A program made the position numbers and the translations under genes. The notes beneath the pieces are model-generated. The model saw nothing but the letters and a program-made list of their open reading frames with translations, was not told the DNA's origin and ran no database searches. DNA of 5,883 bases from Bdellovibrio sp. (GTDB taxonomy: Bacteria; Bdellovibrionota; Bdellovibrionia; Bdellovibrionales; Bdellovibrionaceae): contig JAGIAF010000214.1 of NCBI GenBank assembly GCA_017745015.1, positions 1-5,883 of the forward strand. Reading direction: 5' to 3'. Every line of letters begins with the position of its first letter. The stretch's first letter is position 1. Of this stretch, positions 1 through 5,324 are shown one piece after another.

Positions 1-29
1 CGGAATCCAGAACGTAAATCCCCTAATCG

Positions 30-55
30 ACTTCTGAGAGTACCCTCTCAGAAGT
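30..55. repeat. Perfect 11-bp inverted repeat (hairpin), role unknown
   Basis: ACTTCTGAGAG (30-40) pairs perfectly with CTCTCAGAAGT (45-55) around a TACC loop. Neither strand has a run of T after the stem, so it is not a standard intrinsic terminator. One plus-strand frame is open from the window edge and stops with TGA at 35-37, inside the left arm, so the hairpin could mark the 3' end of a plus-strand gene lying outside the window. The rest of 1-115 shows no gene I can support. Confidence 0.6.
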
Positions 56-114
56 GCCGGCTGAGCCCCAAATCCCCGTAAGAACTCTGAGTAAAATCGA
101 AACCGGAGTACGAG

Positions 115-150
115 AAACAAAAACCCACACCTTAGCCAAAAGATGTGGGT
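115..150 (-). terminator. Intrinsic terminator of the rcnR-rcnA operon
   Basis: Read on the minus strand, ACCCACA (150-144) and TGTGGGT (129-123) form a 7-bp stem with a 14-base loop, followed by a T-rich tract (TTTTTGTTTC). It lies 33 bases after the rcnA stop codon, the right place to end that operon. The loop is fairly long, so strength is uncertain. Confidence 0.7.
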
Positions 151-182
151 AATAGTAAGCTCGCTAGAGGGCCTTTTTAGCT

Positions 183-992
183 TTAGTGAACAAAAAGAAG
201 AGCCAGCACACCAGAAAGCATCACAATCCCCGCACTGAAGATCGGCGCTTTCGCGGTCACCCAACTAAAGCGGCCGTTACCTTTAAGCTGACTCAAGCCT
301 GCCACGACGATTAAACCAATTCCCACCAAAGTAACTGCCAACCCAATCGAGAAGCCCGCAACGGCTAACAAACCCGACGCGACTTGGCCAATAGACAACG
401 CCAACAGCATCACTGTGATTGAAGCAGGACATGGAATCATACCCCCTGCGGCACCAAATGTGACGATTTGCCACAACGTCGGACGCTCCCCGTTTTTCGC
501 ATAATCAGGCATTGCTTCAGCATGGGCTCTTGCATGTTCATCATCCGTCATCAAATCATGATTGTGTTCATCATGATGACTGTGGTGGTGATGATGACCA
601 TGATCGTGGGAATGGTGATGATGATGCCCATGTTCCGTCGCTTTACGACGTTGAGCTGCACGCATTTGACGAAGGCGCTTCATCATCATCCAAGCACCTA
701 AAATAACAACCACAATACCGCTACCAATTTGCAAGTAGCGTGTTACGTCTTGCGTGAATGTCTCACGACCCAACCACAAAGCTGCGACCGAGATACCGAT
801 AACAACCAAGCTGTGAGTTGCGGCAACAGAAAGACCTAGGAACAACGCATCTCGCTTCGTTCCTTTAATACCGATAAGATAAGCCGCTGTCAGAGTTTTT
901 GCATGACCAGGCTCAAGAGCGTGTAAAGCGCCCAACATTAAAGCCGTCGGAAAATAAACCCAGGTAAATGGATTCTCGATCAAGGGATTCAT
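183..992 (-). CDS. rcnA: Nickel/cobalt efflux protein RcnA (NicO family)
   Basis: Inner-membrane exporter of Ni(II) and Co(II), 269 residues, close to the length of E. coli RcnA. Visible family marks are the early LGALHALEPGHAKT stretch (residues 20-33), the GGMIPCPA stretch (183-190), and about six hydrophobic segments (roughly 13-28, 48-74, 86-105, 173-200, 205-233, 250-267). Between the third and fourth lies a cytoplasmic-type His-rich loop with 17 His in residues 121-145, followed by a DEHARAHAEA stretch like that in E. coli RcnA. The start ATG (990-992) follows an AAGGA ribosome site seven bases upstream, which overlaps the stop codon of rcnR. The gap between the genes is only 10 bases, so translation is probably coupled. 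Expression should follow RcnR. A terminator lies at 115-150. Related NicO permeases can import, but the paired RcnR and the His loop favour efflux. Confidence 0.93.
   Translation of the reverse strand: MNPLIENPFTWVYFPTALMLGALHALEPGHAKTLTAAYLIGIKGTKRDALFLGLSVAATHSLVVIGISVAALWLGRETFTQDVTRYLQIGSGIVVVILGAWMMMKRLRQMRAAQRRKATEHGHHHHHSHDHGHHHHHSHHDEHNHDLMTDDEHARAHAEAMPDYAKNGERPTLWQIVTFGAAGGMIPCPASITVMLLALSIGQVASGLLAVAGFSIGLAVTLVGIGLIVVAGLSQLKGNGRFSWVTAKAPIFSAGIVMLSGVLALLFVH
573..632 (-). repeat. Tandem 30-bp repeat coding the His-rich loop of RcnA
   Basis: Two adjacent 30-bp units encode HGHHHHHSHD and HGHHHHHSHH, nine of ten residues identical, while the DNA copies agree at about 22 of 30 positions. 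This suggests an old duplication held by selection for His rather than a fresh slippage product. Confidence 0.7.
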
Positions 993-1002
993 AGTTCAGT
1001 CC

Positions 1003-1275
1003 TTACTTAATAAAACTTTTTAGAACATCAATGAGTTCTTCACCGGACTCTGCCGCCAACTTTTTAGTTTCGGAATCTACGATATGCTCGCGGATATGGT
1101 CCTCGATCACTTCCAGTAACAATCCATTGATAGCGCCACGGCAAGACGACAACAAGTTGACGTTTTGATAGCATTCGTCCCCGGCTTCGATACCTTTCTT
1201 GAAGGCTTCAAGTTGTCCGATGATACGATTCACACGGGATGTGATTTTGACCTTGTTCTTTAATGTATGGCTCAT
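1003..1275 (-). CDS. rcnR: Ni/Co-responsive repressor RcnR (CsoR/RcnR/FrmR family)
   Basis: DUF156-type all-helical repressor of 90 residues, the same length as E. coli RcnR. It starts MSHT and contains GAINGLLLEVIEDHIREHIV, matching the family core. The E. coli RcnR metal ligands are all present at the same numbers: His3, Cys35, His60 and His64, with Glu34 and Glu63 also kept. His3 and His64 argue against the formaldehyde sensor FrmR, and the ligand pattern differs from copper CsoR. An extra Cys45 is present. In the family the apo-tetramer binds DNA and metal releases it. A strong GAGGAGGA ribosome site (1279-1286) lies three bases before the ATG, itself just below the putative operator. The gene is first in an operon with rcnA, so it should repress itself and the exporter. 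Confidence 0.93.
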   Translation of the reverse strand: MSHTLKNKVKITSRVNRIIGQLEAFKKGIEAGDECYQNVNLLSSCRGAINGLLLEVIEDHIREHIVDSETKKLAAESGEELIDVLKSFIK

Positions 1276-1288
1276 GAGTCCTCCTCAT

Positions 1289-1310
1289 AGTATAGGGGGG
1301 TACCCTATAT
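1289..1310 (-). promoter_or_regulatory. Putative RcnR operator
   Basis: An inverted repeat, TATAGGG (1291-1297) and CCCTATA (1303-1309), surrounds a G6 tract (1295-1300). CsoR/RcnR-family operators typically combine a G/C tract with AT-rich inverted flanks; E. coli RcnR uses TACT-G6-N-AGTA, which this resembles but does not equal. It spans about +1 to +19 from the predicted start of rcnR transcription, a good position for repression. Confidence 0.75.
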
Positions 1311-1315
1311 GGAAG

Positions 1316-1344
1316 GATATACGCCACGGGAAATGGCATGGCAA
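1316..1344 (-). promoter_or_regulatory. Sigma-70-type promoter of rcnR-rcnA
   Basis: On the minus strand, TTGCCA (1344-1339) and TATATC (1321-1316) are separated by exactly 17 bases. The predicted start, near 1309, falls at the edge of the putative RcnR operator. No other -10/-35 pair as good lies between the upstream terminator and rcnR. Confidence 0.65.
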
Positions 1345-1345
1345 G

Positions 1346-1378
1346 AAATTAAAAAGCCCGGGATTGGAGCCCCGGGCT
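1346..1378 (-). terminator. Intrinsic terminator of the arsR-SRPBCC operon
   Basis: On the minus strand AGCCCGGG (1378-1371) pairs with CCCGGGCT (1362-1355) over an 8-base loop, followed by TTTTTAATTTC. It lies 20 bases after the stop codon of the SRPBCC gene. The T-tract runs almost directly into the -35 of the rcnR promoter. Confidence 0.9.
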
Positions 1379-1397
1379 GTATCGGCGTTTAATTGAA

Positions 1398-2354
1398 CTA
1401 CGCGTTTTGAAGCAAGTACTCTTCGAGTTTGTCGAAGGAACCTGTCCAGCCTTGAGTCATGCCGGCTCTTTCTTTCACGAAAGTCGCTACTTCTTCTGCC
1501 GTGAAGTCCCCGTGCGGCTCCCACGTCACGGTGACACGGGTTCTGCCCGGCGCTTCTTCAGCGAGTTGCACCACCGTTAACATTGTTGCAGGCCACGTTG
1601 GCATCATCGGATGACGGGACATTTTTTCGTCGCGGTCACTGAACTGTTGTGTGTACACGATCAGATCTGGCTTATGGAGTTCCAGATATTTGATATTTCC
1701 GTACATCGTGACGCCTGAATCTGTCGTCATCATATAAAATGAATTGCCATCGGCTTTGATATCAGCACGGATGAATTGCATCGTTGCCCCCGTGGGGCCC
1801 AACCATTTTGCGAAATGTTTGGGATTGGTCCACATATCGTAAACCACATTGATCGGCGCTTCGAAAGTTCGATTGATAATGAACTGTTCTTTATCTTTGG
1901 TTTCTTTACCCAAGTACTCACCCAAGCGATCCCAAGTGGAGTAACCGCTGGCCTGCTTAATGAATTTTCCGATTTCCATGGCTTTCTCTGGAGACGCAAA
2001 CGTCATGGTCATATCCATTTTCGTTTTGCCTTTCACTTCTTTGAAAGTCACGTCGACGCGGAAAAGGGGTTCGCGATCATCGTACCCGCCATGGTCATAA
2101 ACCAGGCGAGATTCAGACACCACTTCGTGATAGACCGTCTTTTGCGGAATATTCTCGCCGTTGGGTCCATGCATTGTATAGTGCCAGATGCCACCAACTT
2201 TTAGATCTTTGCTGTGAGTTGTGATCGACCAACCGCGCGGGCCCCACCATTTTGCGGCTTTCTTAGGATCCGTCCAAGCCTCCCACACCAAACTTACCGG
2301 AGCGTCATAGACTCGTGTAAATGAAATCTCATTCGAATTATTTTTTGCGCCCAT
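1398..2354 (-). CDS. Double-domain SRPBCC (AHSA1-like) protein
   Basis: Cytoplasmic protein of 318 residues made of two START/Bet v1-like SRPBCC domains of the AHSA1 (activator of Hsp90 ATPase C-terminal-like) type, at about 10-149 and 157-315. Each copy shows the same landmarks in order: an FTR/INR-xxxAP opening (11-19; 160-167), a W-T-[DN]-P-K stretch before WWGP (36-39) or WLGP (184-187), and an ending G-[YM]...W...L-EYL helix (137-148; 298-314). Single-domain relatives are usually about 140-160 residues, so this is a tandem fusion or duplication. The fold has a deep cavity that binds small hydrophobic ligands; the ligand here is unknown and no catalytic residues can be named. The start overlaps the end of arsR by 17 bases and has an AAGGAA ribosome site (2361-2366) six bases upstream, inside arsR, implying coupled translation. 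Beyond that partnership, function is open. Confidence 0.88.
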   Translation of the reverse strand: MGAKNNSNEISFTRVYDAPVSLVWEAWTDPKKAAKWWGPRGWSITTHSKDLKVGGIWHYTMHGPNGENIPQKTVYHEVVSESRLVYDHGGYDDREPLFRVDVTFKEVKGKTKMDMTMTFASPEKAMEIGKFIKQASGYSTWDRLGEYLGKETKDKEQFIINRTFEAPINVVYDMWTNPKHFAKWLGPTGATMQFIRADIKADGNSFYMMTTDSGVTMYGNIKYLELHKPDLIVYTQQFSDRDEKMSRHPMMPTWPATMLTVVQLAEEAPGRTRVTVTWEPHGDFTAEEVATFVKERAGMTQGWTGSFDKLEEYLLQNA

Positions 2355-2709
2355 TCTTCTTTCCTTTCGCAGTCGCTTTCTTTTTCGCGGTGACAGTTTT
2401 CAGGTACGCATCCAGGCGATCAAAACTCTCTTCCCAATATTGTCGGTACTGCTCCATCCAATCCGACGCTGTCTTAAGAGCTTCCCCATTGAGTTTGCAA
2501 GGCCGCCATTGAGCATCGCGCGTCTTCGTCACGAGGCCCGCCTTCTCTAGCACCTTCAGATGCTTTGTGATGGCTGGCAAACTCATGTCTTTTAAAAAAG
2601 GCTTTGCGAGATCTGAGACATTGGCTTCTCCTTGAGAAAGGTGTGCCAAAATCGCCCGTCTTGTAGGATCGGCCAGAGCCGCAAAGGTTTGACTGAGTTG
2701 GTCTTGCAT
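2338..2709 (-). CDS. ArsR-family winged-helix transcriptional repressor
   Basis: A DNA-binding regulator of 123 residues. The N-terminal half has the ArsR pattern: FAALADPTRRAILAHL (9-24), then a helix-turn-helix whose recognition helix is about 43-57 (SLPAITKHLKVLEKAGL), then the beta wing (61-73, TKTRDAQWRPCKL). The usual ELCVCDL metal-binding box is absent and the sole Cys is at 71, so it is probably not a metal sensor. It matches the ArsR group often found next to SRPBCC genes. The last 15 residues are Lys-rich (KKKATAKGKKNGRKK), unusual for the family and possibly adding non-specific DNA contact. The ribosome site AAGGG (2716-2720) lies six bases before the ATG and within the first palindrome upstream. 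It leads a two-gene operon and most likely represses itself. Confidence 0.9.
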   Translation of the reverse strand: MQDQLSQTFAALADPTRRAILAHLSQGEANVSDLAKPFLKDMSLPAITKHLKVLEKAGLVTKTRDAQWRPCKLNGEALKTASDWMEQYRQYWEESFDRLDAYLKTVTAKKKATAKGKKNGRKK

Positions 2710-2711
2710 AT

Positions 2712-2743
2712 TTAACCCTTTGGTTAATTAACTTATAGGTTAA
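2712..2743 (-). promoter_or_regulatory. Two adjacent 16-bp palindromes, likely ArsR operators
   Basis: TTAACC-CTTT-GGTTAA (2712-2727) is a perfect 6-4-6 palindrome. It is directly followed by TTAACT-TATA-GGTTAA (2728-2743), the same design with one mismatch. The pair runs from the edge of the arsR -10 box to just before its start codon and covers the ribosome site, as expected for autorepression. ArsR dimers generally bind such palindromes; direct proof is lacking. Confidence 0.75.
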
Positions 2744-2771
2744 ATATAAAACAGATTTTGGGTTTCGTCAA
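2743..2771 (-). promoter_or_regulatory. Sigma-70-type promoter of arsR-SRPBCC
   Basis: On the minus strand TTGACG (2771-2766) and TATATT (2748-2743) are 17 bases apart, a near-consensus promoter. Transcription should start near 2736, inside the second palindrome. A plus-strand promoter for the divergent gene is less clear: TTGGTT (2720-2725) and TATAAA (2745-2750) are 19 bases apart. Confidence 0.75.
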
Positions 2772-2792
2772 ATCGGAGGGTAAGTAGTTGAA

Positions 2793-3203
2793 ATGAAAGA
2801 CATCTTTCGAGTTGCTGCCGACCGAATTTCCCATTGGGTGGGAACGCCCTTAGCTTTCGCCTTGGCCGTCATTGGAATTGCGATTTGGGCCCTTTGCGGG
2901 CCCCTTTGGGGCTTTTCCGATACCTGGCAGCTGGTGATTAATACAACCACAACCATCATCACTTTCTTGATGGTGTTCTTGATTCAAAACACTCAGAACC
3001 GCGACGCTCGGGCGCTTCATTTAAAACTGGATGAATTAATCCGCGCCACCGAAGGTGCACGCAATGAAATGATTGATTTAGAAGAGATGTCCGAAGAACA
3101 ACTGGAAAACATTCACCGCGAATTCTGCGATCACCATCAGCGCACGTCCGACATGATCGAACACATTGAAGGGCTTAGAAGAAAACGCCGCCGCAAAAAA
3201 TAA
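2793..3203 (+). CDS. Low-affinity iron permease family (FET4-like) small membrane protein
   Basis: A 136-residue inner-membrane protein. Two hydrophobic segments (about 18-38 and 47-65) are followed by a soluble, charged, probably helical tail. The stretch from 49 to 71, containing INTTTTIITFLMVF and then IQNTQNRD, is the signature of the family named after yeast low-affinity iron permease FET4 (Pfam Iron_permease). Bacterial members are much shorter than FET4, and transport has rarely been shown, so the iron role is inherited from the family name. Residues 77-126 (LKLDELIRATEGARNEM onward) are rich in Glu, and 128-136 is a basic tail. The ribosome site GGAGGG (2775-2780) is 12 bases from the ATG, longer than usual, but a TAA at 2781-2783 in the same frame leaves no earlier start. 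It diverges from arsR and may share its operators. It ends at a terminator shared with the convergent gene. Confidence 0.85.
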   Translation: MKDIFRVAADRISHWVGTPLAFALAVIGIAIWALCGPLWGFSDTWQLVINTTTTIITFLMVFLIQNTQNRDARALHLKLDELIRATEGARNEMIDLEEMSEEQLENIHREFCDHHQRTSDMIEHIEGLRRKRRRKK

Positions 3204-3234
3204 ACTCCCCTGCCCGAAGCAGAGGAGTTCGTTT
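3195..3234. terminator. Bidirectional terminator between convergent genes
   Basis: AACTCC (3203-3208) pairs with GGAGTT (3224-3229), then after one C-A mismatch CTGC (3210-3213) pairs with GCAG (3219-3222) around a five-base loop. Read on the minus strand the stem is followed by TATTTTTT, a strong U-tract for the beta-helix gene. On the plus strand the following CGTTTCATTT is weaker. Both flanking genes stop within about 10 bases of the stem. Confidence 0.85.
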
Positions 3235-3237
3235 CAT

Positions 3238-4749
3238 TTAAGTTGGTTGAGGTGTCGGAGTTGGAGCCGGTGTTGGTGGATGAGGTTTTGGTGGTCTTGG
3301 TTTTGGGAAAGGCCACTTCGGATGCCATTGGCATCTTTCCACTTTATGGTAAATCAACGAGCGATCCGGACGACCATCGCTAGTGCGACCCAAGTTATTC
3401 ACTCGCATGCGAACCGAAGTTAGTAGTTCTAATTCTTGATCTACCTTCAAAGGATTGTGGTAATTGATAAAACCATAGGCACGAACGTCATCCCCTGCTC
3501 GACGAGATTTTGGACCATTCTCATAGGCTGTGAACGAGCCTTCTCTTTTTTGAACGTTGAAAGGGCCGAATTTTCTATAAGACATAGCTTCGGTTTCATC
3601 GCTGTTAATCATGATGCAGGATTTAGAAGCGCGATGTTCCCAGAAGCCTGCAAAACCTTTTACCGGCGTCGGTGCACCAGAGCACTCCCCAGCTAGGTTG
3701 CTTGAGGTCAACCATGGATCTACTTGAGCTTGTGTGACTTCTCCGGAAACAACATCCCCACGGCCGCGATTATTAAAGACGGCGTTTCTTGGTCCCGTTG
3801 CCGCTCCCCACCAGTTGCAAGTGGCATCTAAAGAAGCGGGAGTTACTCCGCCCTCGATGTACAGCCCTGCCGTATTAAAACCCGTGATGTGATTGACATT
3901 GATATAGATTTGGAGGTTTTCGCCAGCGCCCATATTTTGAACGTAGACTCCGTATTTATCGCCACGCTCCAAGTGATTGCCGGTAACGATCACACCCACA
4001 TTACCACCCCAAATTCCGATGGCAGTACTTTCTTTGCCACCAAGGGGTGCTCCCAGATTTTGAATGTCATTGTTGGTGATGAGAGCGTTGTGCGTATTAA
4101 TAAGATAAATCGCGCGACCGCCTTGGCGAAAGGTGTTGTCAGAAATATACAAGCCTTCAGTGGCCATCGCTGAGCTTGTGATATTAAACGCAATATCCGT
4201 ACTGTTATTATTAGTAAAGGAATTACCAATAATTCGGACGTCTCGCATTTTACCGCCAGCGGAGTCGTCTGTATAGATGCCGTAGCCATAGTAACTTGGA
4301 TCGCCGTGATTATTATTAGAGATATTATTATTCACGATACTCGTGTTCACACCGCCCAGGTTAATCCCAGTGGTGTTATTGGTGATGGTATTGTTTCTGA
4401 TTGTCGTATTCTGAACGTCTGGCAAGATCCACACACCATAGCTCGCAGCATCTCTGATAGTCAGATTTTCCAGGGCGACGTTGTCTGCGGAGATTCTGAT
4501 ACCGGTCATCGTACTGATGATCGCCGCCGTACCACGAATCGTAATTGACTTATTCACATCAATTTGTTCATTGATGATATAGTGTCCCGCCTCCATATGA
4601 ATTGTATCGCCTGGTGCCGCCGCCGCAATGGCATCATTCAACGTTGAACAACTGCCGCTGCCAGAGCATGGCTCAATATTTATTGTTGCCGCGAAAGCAG
4701 CACTGGATAACAAAAAGGACGAGACTAAAATCGGTAACTTCTTTCTCAT
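3238..4749 (-). CDS. Secreted right-handed parallel beta-helix protein with proline-rich tail
   Basis: A predicted exported protein of 503 residues. The signal peptide is clear: MRKK, a hydrophobic core, and cleavage after AFA at about residue 20. Residues 35-57 (STLNDAIAAAAPGDTIHMEAGHY stretch) match the opening of NosD/pectate-lyase-like beta-helix proteins. From about 60 to 320 come short coils rich in G-I-x-[IL] and N-N-x-[IF] steps, such as IRNNTITNN and IVNNNISNN, typical of an asparagine ladder. CNWWGAATGP (311-320), common near the end of such helices, follows. Residues 360-476 form a separate, unrecognised domain with WEHRASKSC and MRVNNLGRTS. The last 27 residues (477-503) contain 14 Pro, ending in PT repeats. 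No lyase or hydrolase catalytic residues can be assigned; carbohydrate or surface binding is possible. A start at 4791 would add 14 residues but lacks a ribosome site. Confidence 0.85.
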   Translation of the reverse strand: MRKKLPILVSSFLLSSAAFAATINIEPCSGSGSCSTLNDAIAAAAPGDTIHMEAGHYIINEQIDVNKSITIRGTAAIISTMTGIRISADNVALENLTIRDAASYGVWILPDVQNTTIRNNTITNNTTGINLGGVNTSIVNNNISNNNHGDPSYYGYGIYTDDSAGGKMRDVRIIGNSFTNNNSTDIAFNITSSAMATEGLYISDNTFRQGGRAIYLINTHNALITNNDIQNLGAPLGGKESTAIGIWGGNVGVIVTGNHLERGDKYGVYVQNMGAGENLQIYINVNHITGFNTAGLYIEGGVTPASLDATCNWWGAATGPRNAVFNNRGRGDVVSGEVTQAQVDPWLTSSNLAGECSGAPTPVKGFAGFWEHRASKSCIMINSDETEAMSYRKFGPFNVQKREGSFTAYENGPKSRRAGDDVRAYGFINYHNPLKVDQELELLTSVRMRVNNLGRTSDGRPDRSLIYHKVERCQWHPKWPFPKPRPPKPHPPTPAPTPTPQPT

Positions 4750-4754
4750 TTTTT

Positions 4755-4759
4755 CTCCT
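4755..4759 (-). promoter_or_regulatory. Ribosome binding site that fixes the beta-helix gene start
   Basis: AGGAG on the minus strand lies five bases before the ATG at 4749-4747, which begins a textbook signal peptide (MRKK then a hydrophobic core). The in-frame ATGs at 4791 and 4788 have no purine-rich site before them and would put charged residues in front of the signal peptide. Confidence 0.85.
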
Positions 4760-4832
4760 GTTGTTGATTGCTCGAATTTGGAGATCATCATTGAGCAAGA
4801 AAATTCACGTCAATTTAGCTGATAAACAGATG

Positions 4833-4842
4833 TGTAATTACA
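4833..4842. promoter_or_regulatory. 10-bp palindrome upstream of the beta-helix gene
   Basis: TGTAATTACA is a perfect palindrome about 85 bases before the chosen start codon. Its place and AT-rich setting would suit a regulator site, but no matching regulator is nearby and such a short palindrome can occur by chance. Confidence 0.25.
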
Positions 4843-4999
4843 TTGAGTTTGCGGAATTCCATGGAGCTTTTAATCAAAGGATTTTAACAACTGAGGAGAA
4901 GTGCGGTGGTTTTGATATTTTTGTTGGGGAAAGTTGTTGAGATTTTTTGATCGAGAATTGGTGGGATTCTTTTCTGGATCGTCGTTCGGGGAATGGGGC

Positions 5000-5100
5000 T
5001 CGTCGCATCACGGTCCTCGGTTGCTTCGCGACTGCGCTTTGCGCACCCTCGCGCTAGCATCCTGCTAGGGCGATGAACCCTGTGTCGGCGCACGGCGCTT
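5000..5100. repeat. GC-rich cluster of small hairpins, probable dispersed intergenic repeat
   Basis: Three short stem-loops, each with a three-base loop, lie close together: GTTGC-TTC-GCGAC (5020-5032, one G-T pair), TGCGC-TTT-GCGCA (5033-5045), and CTAGCA-TCC-TGCTAG (5054-5068). The first two abut exactly. A weaker one follows at 5082-5093 (GTGT/GCAC). Composition differs sharply from the AT-rich flanks. It lies between genes, carries no believable reading frame, and has the style of REP-like elements, but only one copy is in the window, so dispersion is inferred. Confidence 0.45.
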
Positions 5101-5175
5101 TGCTGGTGCTTTGGAGTTTTTCTTTCGCCGACCTTTTGAGTTGGAATCGCTTTATGATCGCAGATTTAAAAAATA

Positions 5176-5205
5176 AAAAACCCATATCTTTCGATATGGG
5201 TTTTT
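5176..5205. terminator. Strong intrinsic terminator after the tRNA genes
   Basis: CCCATATC (5181-5188) pairs perfectly with GATATGGG (5193-5200) around TTTC. The stem is flanked by A5 (5176-5180) and T5 (5201-5205), so it has a U-tract in both directions. It begins 17 bases after the 3' end of tRNA-Glu and should end the minus-strand tRNA transcript. Confidence 0.92.
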
Positions 5206-5221
5206 GATTTTTTAGAAAATT

Positions 5222-5297
5222 TGGCGTTCCCAAGGGGATTTGAACCCCTGTATCCTCCGTGAAAGGGAGGTGTCCTAGGCCCCTAGACGATGGGAAC
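5222..5297 (-). tRNA. tRNA-Glu (anticodon UUC)
   Basis: Complete cloverleaf on the minus strand, 76 nt including an encoded CCA (5224-5222). The acceptor GTTCCCA (5297-5291) pairs with TGGGAAC (5232-5226), with discriminator G. The anticodon stem CCTCC/GGAGG encloses CTTTCAC with anticodon TTC at 5263-5261. The T-arm is AGGGG-TTCAAAT-CCCCT. Second in a tRNA-Lys to tRNA-Glu transcript, 27 bases after tRNA-Lys. Confidence 0.97.
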
Positions 5298-5324
5298 GTG
5301 CTAGGAAAATCAAAAAGACAAAAA

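Larger units (their letters stand above)
4750..5175. other. Long non-coding interval between beta-helix gene and tRNAs
   Basis: About 425 bases without a supportable gene. From 4750 to 4970 it is AT-rich and should contain the beta-helix promoter, but I find no convincing -35/-10 pair; TTGACG (4812-4807, minus) has no good -10. It holds TTGCTC (4768-4773) pairing with GAGCAA (4793-4798) in the probable leader, and the palindrome at 4833-4842. The 4990-5105 part is sharply more GC-rich and is listed separately. A minus-strand reading frame at 4884-5093 looks spurious. Confidence 0.6.

Noticed and set aside
48..131. Short minus-strand frame after the rcnA terminator
   Set aside because: About 27 codons between stops, no proper start, and it begins inside the terminator.
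468..706. Two plus-strand frames opposite rcnA
   Set aside because: They are antisense to the His-rich repeat; the Met/Ile or Asp-rich composition comes from reading CAT/CAC repeats backwards.
1285..1524. Minus-strand frame crossing the terminator and rcnR promoter
   Set aside because: It overlaps the end of the SRPBCC gene in another frame and runs through a strong terminator; basic, low-complexity translation with no family resemblance.
1776..2204. 142-codon plus-strand frame opposite the SRPBCC gene
   Set aside because: Antisense to a clearly conserved double-domain protein, with no ribosome site or recognisable domain.
3990..4289. Minus-strand frame inside the beta-helix gene
   Set aside because: Same strand, different frame, fully nested in a gene with a good signal peptide and repeat structure.
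4747..4791. Upstream start of the beta-helix gene at 4791
   Set aside because: No ribosome site, and it places charged residues before a complete signal peptide whose own ATG has AGGAG five bases upstream.
4884..5093. 69-codon minus-strand frame over the GC-rich hairpin island
   Set aside because: Arg-rich translation set by the hairpin bases, no ribosome site, and composition changes midway.
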